DNA from: Gnetum montanum
Taxonomy: Eukaryota > Streptophyta > Gnetopsida > Gnetales > Gnetaceae
Length of the DNA: 64,000 bases
Assembly: GCA_015680685.1 (NCBI GenBank)
Contig: MNCI01000001.1
Span: forward strand, 462,220 to 526,219
Direction: 5' to 3'
Position numbers and translations under genes: made by a program. The notes below the pieces were generated by a model. That model saw only the letters and a program-made list of their open reading frames with translations, did no database searches and was not told the DNA's origin. The stretch's first letter is position 1, and every line of letters begins with the position of its first letter. This document shows positions 58,210-64,000 of this stretch, in pieces.

Positions 58210-58850
58210 AATAGATTATCTGGATCCAATGCCCACAACATGAAGAAGATGAATATTTCTAAATTATTATTGATGTTTTTTCTAGATATAGATGGAGCTA
58301 CATCCCTTCTCTAAAGATGAGGCATTTTGAGCTTTTCAAAATTTCAAGATGTTTATAGAAAATAGTCTTGATTCTAAAACTAAAATCATAAGAAATGATG
58401 AGAAAGGTGAATTATTGAGTAAGAACTTTGATTAATTTTATAAAAGTCAAAACATAAGAAAACAAAATACATGTGAATATGAGCCAAAAATAAATGGAGT
58501 GAATAAAAGGAATAATGGTTCCATTTAAAAAATGTTTAAATATCTCTTGAAGAATGCATTCATTTGTAATTTCTGTTGAAATGATGTAGTCCACATGGCT
58601 ACATACATTCTCAATACGCTTATCACCTCTTCCATTGATGAGAAGACTTCATATAAACTATTGTACAAAAAAGTGTCGAATCTCATCCATCTCAAAGTCT
58701 TTGGTTATGTGTGCTTTGTAAAAATATCTAATGCTTTTATAAAGAAACTAGTTGATAAAAGAAGAAGAAGCATGTTTCTTGAATATGATTCTAAGAGTAG
58801 TGAATGAAAATATTTTGATCCACTTGAAGAAGTGATATGTATCATAAATG
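58210..58850 (+). pseudogene. Ty1/copia integrase remnant, copy 2
   Basis: The open frame 58595-58807 (MATYILNTLITSSIDEKTSY, IHLKVFGYVCFV) and the upstream IIRNDEKGELLSKNF stretch repeat copy 1 with few changes. Confidence 0.85.
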
Positions 58851-59039
58851 GTAATATTTAATGAGAAAACCTTAGGGTTGGACTCATTCTGTAGTCATGA
58901 AGAAGACCAGAAGAAAGAAGAAGAGCAGTTTTATGAGCCACAACTTGGGTTGTAAAGGAGCCCCCATCATCCTAAATACTTACTAAATTTTAAAAAAGGT
59001 TTTAAAAAAATTAAAATCAAATATGATGTTTTCTACTCA

Positions 59040-59512
59040 TCCCTAATTGAAAAGCCATTAAATGTAAAAGAAGCATTGAAGACCAAAGTATGGGAAGATT
59101 GTATGTAAAATAAATATGACTTCAAAATGAAGATTCAAACATGGTCCTTAGTGGAAATATCCAAAGGAAAGAAAATGATATAATTTAAGTTGATGTTTAA
59201 ATAAAAGTATGATGACCAAGAAAACATCTATATAGACAAGGTAAGGTTGGTGGAAAGAAGCTTCAAACAAAAGAATCACATTGAATTTACAAAGACATTT
59301 ACTTTGGTTACTAGGTTTGAAACCATCAATCTCATTATCTTCATTTTTACTCATCTCAAAGTACAAATGTATGAAATGAATATAAATTTAGCCTTCCTCA
59401 ATGATGTTCTTAAATAGGAAATAGACATACTCTAATTAGAAGGGTTGAAAGTCCACAACCAAGAAGAAAAAGTATGCAAGATCCACAAAGCTCTTTATTG
59501 AATCAAGAAAGC
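59040..59512 (+). pseudogene. Ty1/copia reverse transcriptase remnant, copy 2 (truncated)
   Basis: Keeps KEALKTKVWEDCM and QMYEMNINLAFLND and ends at the KALY...KAP motif. The YFDD box present in copy 1 is removed by a deletion that joins 59512 directly to the LINE fragment. Confidence 0.85.
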
Positions 59513-60894
59513 ACCAAGAAAATTTTAACATGACATCATTAAATGATATACAGAAAAGAAAATTCCTAAATGAAATTACTTTTAAAGAAATTAAAATTAC
59601 ATAATGATAAAATATGGTTAGCAAAATGGCATTGTTAGCTAATATCCATGAACAAAACGAAAAAATTATTCAAAGGTTATTAGTCCTTGAAGAGAAGATT
59701 GAAGAAAAGAAAGAGACTAGTGCTACTTTGAAGGATAATGAATAAATTTTATTGGAATTAGTAAAAATTTAAGCCAAGGTGGATGAAAATAAAAATAAAT
59801 CTCATCTTAAAGAAATAGAAATAAATATGGGATTTGCAATCATAAAAGCTTTGAAAGGGCAAAAGAATACATTTTATATGTATCCCAAAGATAGAGGGTG
59901 AAACAAATGAACCTTTGTTTAAGAAAGCTAAAAACACTATAGATAATATGCATATAAATTCTCAAAAAATTAAGAGATTTTTAGGATTCCAAGTGAATAA
60001 CATGAAAAGCCCTAACATACAATTGTTAAGTTTCATGATGTAGAAAATAAATTTTATGTTTGGAGACATCAAATTGACTTGAAGCAAACTGAGAATGGGA
60101 AAAGCATTTGGGTAAATGAGGATCTTATAGAAAAGGAACTTGTAGAAAGGGCTGAATAATGGAAAAATATTAAATTGGCTTGTGAACATGGTTTTGTAGC
60201 ATATGTAAATGCTAGCAACATGGTAGTAATTATAAATAAGCAGTATTCCAAACATTATTAAAATTTTTTTAAGGTATGGATTTCTTAATTGATATGGAAT
60301 TAAAAATAATTTTTTTGAATAATGTTAGCTTCTTTGATAGCTTTGATATTTTTGGTTTTTTTAAAACTTGGGAAGATGTTGATTTTATAGATTTTGTAGT
60401 TCCTAGATTTATTAAGTTTTTCTGTAAGGAATAAAAAATTGGAGAGAAGAGGTGGATCTTCTAGTGGCATTGTCGTATCAGTGAGAATATATCTTAAAAT
60501 TTATATGGTTTTAGAAAAATTGATGATAATAAATAATATGTTTGGATAAAAATATTATATCTAAATAGTTGTGGTTTTCTTGCTATATCTTATTTTGGTC
60601 CTAGACATGGTACATTGTTTGATTCTATAGAGATGTTATGTAATTTTCCTTTTTAGTTCTTAGGAAGAGATATTATAGAATTCTAAGAAAAAGGCTCAGT
60701 ATCTATTTATAGTGATTTTAATGCAAGGCTATGTTTACAACAAATAAAAATTATTTAGTGGTAACATAATGTTGGTAGTTTATACATTGTTGAAGATCAT
60801 ATTTGGACATAATATTCTAGGGATGGCACTATTAATAAGATGGATCAACAAATATTAGAATAGATACAAATTTTTAATCTTCTAATTTACAATG
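59513..60894 (+). pseudogene. LINE fragment with endonuclease domain, copy 2
   Basis: Duplicate of 23294-24690, with the same coiled-coil, ORF1-like and IYSDFNARL endonuclease motifs. Stops at equivalent places. Confidence 0.65.
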
Positions 60895-61676
60895 TGATGT
60901 GGACATAACACAGGCCAATGCAACATCTCTCCAATGATGGGATCTTTGTATGGAGTTTTGACATGTTTGGGAGTGTTTTCGGGCTATTTTGATATCTTTA
61001 AGGTGGTCTAGGGGCTATTGGGACTTGTTTGGAGGTGTCCAAAGGTTCCTAGTCTCAAAACAAGGATCTTTGTATTATGGCCTTGTAGAGAAGAAATCTG
61101 ATCTATAAGTGAGATGTCCCACTTGTAAGTGAAACATCCTATCTGTCATGTATATGTCTATGTTAAGATGGCCCACATGATTTGAAGATGCCTACTCTAA
61201 TACCTCTACACTTGAAAAGATGTCTCCTATTTCTTGTAGACATCTCCCATGGATTTTAATAGAGATTAAATTTAATGATAAATTAGAGGAAATATGAAGA
61301 GATAGGGGGGAAAAGATAAAAATAGAATTCTTGAGCCTTCGATTTGAAGAAGAGGGTCTAGAGAAAGAAAAAGAGAGTTTGAAGTAAGTCTAGAGAAGGA
61401 AAGAAAGAGTGTAGGGAGTTGAGAGAAGAGTAGAAGAAGAGATAGAGTCTTGGCAAGGTGCCTTGATGATCATCCTTGTGTGTGTGATTTCTTTGATTGA
61501 GTGTGTAATAGTTGGATTGAATCTCTTGTCTATCCTTGGGAATTTGTGCTTCCTTTTAGTTGTAATTTCTCCATTTGAGTAAGAATAAAGCTTTCAATTT
61601 CTTTTCTTATTAAAATTTTCTATTGTTATGACATTGAGAGAGTTTGGATTGTGGAATCCATGGGAGCTCCTCATCA
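60895..61676 (+). repeat. Ty3/gypsy 5' LTR (782 bp), copy 2
   Basis: TGATGTGG at the start and CATCA at the end, matching the copy 1 LTR nearly base for base. Followed by the primer-binding site at 61680. Confidence 0.75.
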
Positions 61677-61679
61677 AAT

Positions 61680-61691
61680 TCGTATCAGAGC
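61680..61691 (+). other. Primer-binding site (tRNA-Met), copy 2
   Basis: tcgtatcagagc differs from the canonical TGGTATCAGAGC at one base. It is better kept in its second half than in copy 1. Confidence 0.8.
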
Positions 61692-62036
61692 AACTTGGAA
61701 TTGAAGATAATTGCATTCAAGTGGATAATTCTCATCTCAATTGCAAAGAATCACTCTAAATTCTTAAGCTTGGATTAATTCTCTCTTGCTACTTATTCTG
61801 CTCATCCTAGGATTTTAAAATTTACCTTTGATTCCTACGTTTTCCATATCTTTCAAGAATTGGAAGATAATTGTGGAATTGGACGTCCATTAGCTTGTAA
61901 TAGCTAGGGTTTAAAGATATTATGATCATTTCCCTTAATATATAACAATTTATTATCTTACTCCTTGAGAAATCTTGAAAATTTCACATTTCCTTGTAGA
62001 ATTGTTTGAAATTTTCATTTTAGATCAATTTTCATC

Positions 62037-62409
62037 ATGCCTCCATAGAAGAAGATAGTTCAAGCTTTTCCAAGAGACATGGATGATATGAGAAATTCTC
62101 TAAAGATTATCATTGAGAAATTTGAAGAGCTTGTAGAGAACAAAGGATATGCTACTTCACCAGAGACATCCAAGCAAGTGCACAAGTCATGAAAGTCTTC
62201 ACCAAGACCTTCTTCAAGACATTCCTCAATTCCATCTCTTGAATATGATATTCCTATTAGAGATGAATATTTTGGAGAAGGAGAAGCTCAAGATGATGTT
62301 TTAATTCATTCTCCTAGTGCTAAAAATAAGTCTCAAGGCTTTATTTTTCCTAGGAAAATGAAAAAGAAACTTCTTTATAAGCCTCAAAGAAAGCAAGGTG
62401 AAGGAATTA
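62037..62409 (+). pseudogene. Ty3/gypsy Gag N-terminus, copy 2, truncated
   Basis: The ATG at 62037 (MPP, then a stop) begins the same gag as 25834. The sequence keeps SPRPSSRHSS-like and GEGEAQDDVLIHSPSAKNKS segments and breaks off at 62409 in gaatta, where LTR sequence of the gag-only family takes over. Confidence 0.8.
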
Positions 62410-62954
62410 CCAAGCGCAGATCCTAGGTACGCTACTGGGTTGCCAAGTAGTCACACTTAAATGCTCGTGATTAAGTCGTACTCATTCTGCATTTAACAAC
62501 AAGAATAGTAAATGATGATAAATAAATATTAACTAAGAAAGTAATAAATATTAACTAAGAAAGAAATAAATAACAAAAAAAATTAACAATTAAACTAAGT
62601 GAATGATACAATGATGAAGTAATCTTGATCTTTATTGCCGATCATGTGCATGACCAAGTACGTCACACTCGAATAAAGGTTCCATACAATTACAAGCATC
62701 ACACTGCGAGCATGCACTGGGAAAATAATCTAACTCCTACTGAAACAAATTGAAAGATTCTAACTACAAATGACAAAAGGATTCCTAAATGAGGTAGAGG
62801 GCTATCTTATTTATAGGCCGAGATAGGTGGCTACGTAAACGGGGCCCCGTCGATGCTAGAAGGCTACATCGATGGGGCCACATCAATGCGGTCGTGTATA
62901 CGGGGCCCCATATACACAGCCTAGTTGGCGCATTGACTATATCTCACTTCATGA
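62406..62954 (-). repeat. Truncated LTR of the relative
   Basis: Starts mid-LTR with four bases (ATTA) shared with the gypsy gag it abuts, and ends at ttcatga before the G-rich tract on the minus strand. It includes the conserved stretch accaagtacgtcacactcga (62653-62672) found in both LTRs of the first element. Confidence 0.85.
62808..62940 (-). promoter_or_regulatory. LTR promoter with GGGGCCCC and ATCGAT palindromes
   Basis: TATAAATA on the minus strand (62815-62808). Upstream in transcription direction lie cggggccccg, acatcgatgg, cggggcccca and gtatac palindromes (62836-62920), in the place where the first element has GATATC palindromes. Confidence 0.6.
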
Positions 62955-62962
62955 TGCCCCCA
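62955..62962 (-). other. Polypurine tract of the relative
   Basis: Plus tgccccca is TGGGGGCA on the minus strand, adjacent to the LTR end. Confidence 0.6.
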
Positions 62963-63099
62963 CAACTGAGTAAAAACTTTTCCTCGAGTCAAAGAAAGTG
63001 AGGAACAAGCTTAATCGAATACAAAGTGGATAGGTATGGGATTATTGACCGACTAGAAATTTATTCATGCCATAGTGGATATGACAAAATTGGGACATA

Positions 63100-63458
63100 G
63101 ACAAAAAATAACAAAATTTGTGGAACTCATGGGGTTCCCAATAGTGGTGGCTCCTCCATGGGTGCCTTTCCTTTGTCCTGTGCATCATGCTTCTGAGATT
63201 GGTACCATTGAAGAAGCACCTAACATTTCTCCTCTTCTATTTGAGGATTATGAGTTATCCATGCTGATGGTCCAATGTTTGATGGAGTCAGCACTTTTCA
63301 TGGACACGGTAGCTGCGAGAACACTTGATTGGCCTTAACATGCCATGTCGCAAATAGTCATCGTTCCTCTTCATAGGCTTGGACCTTGACCTCTGCCTCC
63401 CCAGGTCATTCGGTTGCACCTTGTGAAGGTCCTCCTCATTGTCTCCTTTTAGGGCCAT
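63100..63458 (-). pseudogene. Second reading frame remnant with internal deletion
   Basis: The minus-strand ATG at 63458-63456 (MALKGDNEED) corresponds to the MAPK start at 16022. After about 28 codons the sequence passes to MKRNDDYLRHGML, which corresponds to the far end of the frame (MKRNDGCSWHGM near 14655). A stop follows after about 50 codons. The start context (tgattatag before ATG here, tgattgcag in the first element) ends in AG in both. The plus-strand frame 63075-63338 overlaps and I regard it as a shadow. Confidence 0.55.
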
Positions 63459-64000
63459 CTATAATCACATAAAGATGAATTGTTAGTAAGGTTATTTGAA
63501 AAGAGTTCAATAATTTCATACCTTACTCATTACCTTTAATAACTGTTGAATTCTATACTTAGTGTGATTTTTAGAGTTAGAAATTGTTCATGGAAGTTGC
63601 CCTAAAAATTTAATGTCTGACCTGGTTTTGAGGAATGTTTGATAAAATGATGACAAAGGAAAGAATAGATTTGGAAATGAAATACTCAGAGGGTATAAAA
63701 TGATGTGGTGGTGTGCAACAAGTACATATTACAAAAGTCACGCAAGTGGGTCCTCCCCAAAGTAGGTTCCAACCTATATGCCCTTGTGTAACCACACCTT
63801 AAGATGTCCATAGGAATTAGAAGGGTTAAATGTAATCTATACCAATGCAAAAAAACACACACATGTCGATACCACCGTGATGAGGTATGAATTCAATGCT
63901 ACACAAGACATGAGTCACAAATACATGAACAACGAGATGGGATGAATCAGAGAAGGGATTGCAGAGATTGGGATGTGAGGTAACTGACTCAGGGCACAAT
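63459..64000 (-). other. Internal non-coding region of the relative
   Basis: Aligned to 16023-16100 and 16821-17110 of the first element (shared ttagtaaggtt, aagtgggtcctccccaaagt, gaagggttaaatgtaatct). The promoter-like module at 16490-16560 is absent. Continues past the window. Confidence 0.6.

Larger units (their letters stand above)
54426..62409. repeat. Duplicated composite block, copy 2
   Basis: Direct duplicate of 11171-13322 plus 20537-26230. It carries copia (gag to RT), LINE fragment, gypsy LTR and gag start, with the same internal junctions. It lacks the 7.2 kb gag-only element at the copia gag, has a deletion of about 350 bp at 59512, and ends abruptly at 62409 where a truncated LTR begins. 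By eye the copies differ by a few substitutions per hundred bases. Confidence 0.9.
62406..64000 (-). mobile_element. Truncated relative of the gag-only LTR element
   Basis: Begins inside an LTR 34 bp unit (attaccaagcgcagatccta) and continues with LTR end, polypurine tract and internal sequence aligned to 14245-14690, 15960-16060 and 16821-17110 of the complete element. It runs off the window. The internal part lacks about 1.3 kb of the second reading frame. Orientation is minus, as for the first element. It is a different subfamily: the LTR promoter palindromes are of another type. Confidence 0.85.

Overview
The window is AT-rich nuclear DNA of a plant, almost certainly a seed plant with a large, repeat-filled genome. 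A gymnosperm is possible, but I cannot name a species. I found no intact host gene, rRNA, tRNA or CRISPR array. Nearly everything recognisable is decayed reverse-transcribing DNA: Ty1/copia, Ty3/gypsy, LINE, non-autonomous LTR elements and an endogenous pararetrovirus. Most open frames are short because the old coding regions are full of stop codons. Many of these stops sit where Trp, Gln or Arg codons would be expected, the pattern left by deamination of methylated cytosine.

Layout. 1-1.7 kb is a copia pol remnant, 2.6-3.1 kb a LINE reverse transcriptase fragment on the minus strand, and 3.8-4.7 kb an unidentified degenerate minus-strand reading frame. 5-11 kb is repeat-rich DNA without genes. 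A composite block (copia element, then LINE fragment, then gypsy LTR plus gag) occurs twice in direct orientation. Copy 1 is 11.2-13.3 plus 20.5-26.2 kb; copy 2 is 54.4-62.4 kb. Copy 1 is split inside the copia gag by a 7.2 kb minus-strand LTR element (13328-20536) that copy 2 lacks at that site. This element has 0.9 kb LTRs, a TATAT target duplication, a gypsy-type gag and an unfamiliar second reading frame, but no visible polymerase. A truncated relative begins at 62406 and runs off the window end. 29.2-30.2 kb holds another unidentified minus-strand frame. 30.55-36.8 kb has two diverged direct repeats of about 1.6 kb around a 3.1 kb non-coding core.

The most interesting region is 38.6-50.5 kb, a rearranged endogenous pararetrovirus (Caulimoviridae-like). 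A nearly genome-length copy lies on the minus strand (47790 to about 38620). Its order is primer-binding site, movement-protein domain, capsid region with basic tract and zinc-knuckle remnant, aspartic protease, reverse transcriptase, RNase H, a C-terminal extension, then a TATA promoter. A partial copy (47787-50440) is joined to it head to head and carries RT, RNase H, the extension, promoter, poly(A) signal and primer-binding site. Leaving out a roughly 1.5 kb insertion in the capsid region, the viral genome is about 7.8 kb and looks like a single long polyprotein frame, reminiscent of petuvirus-type organisation. All frames are broken, so this is a fossil and not a functional virus.
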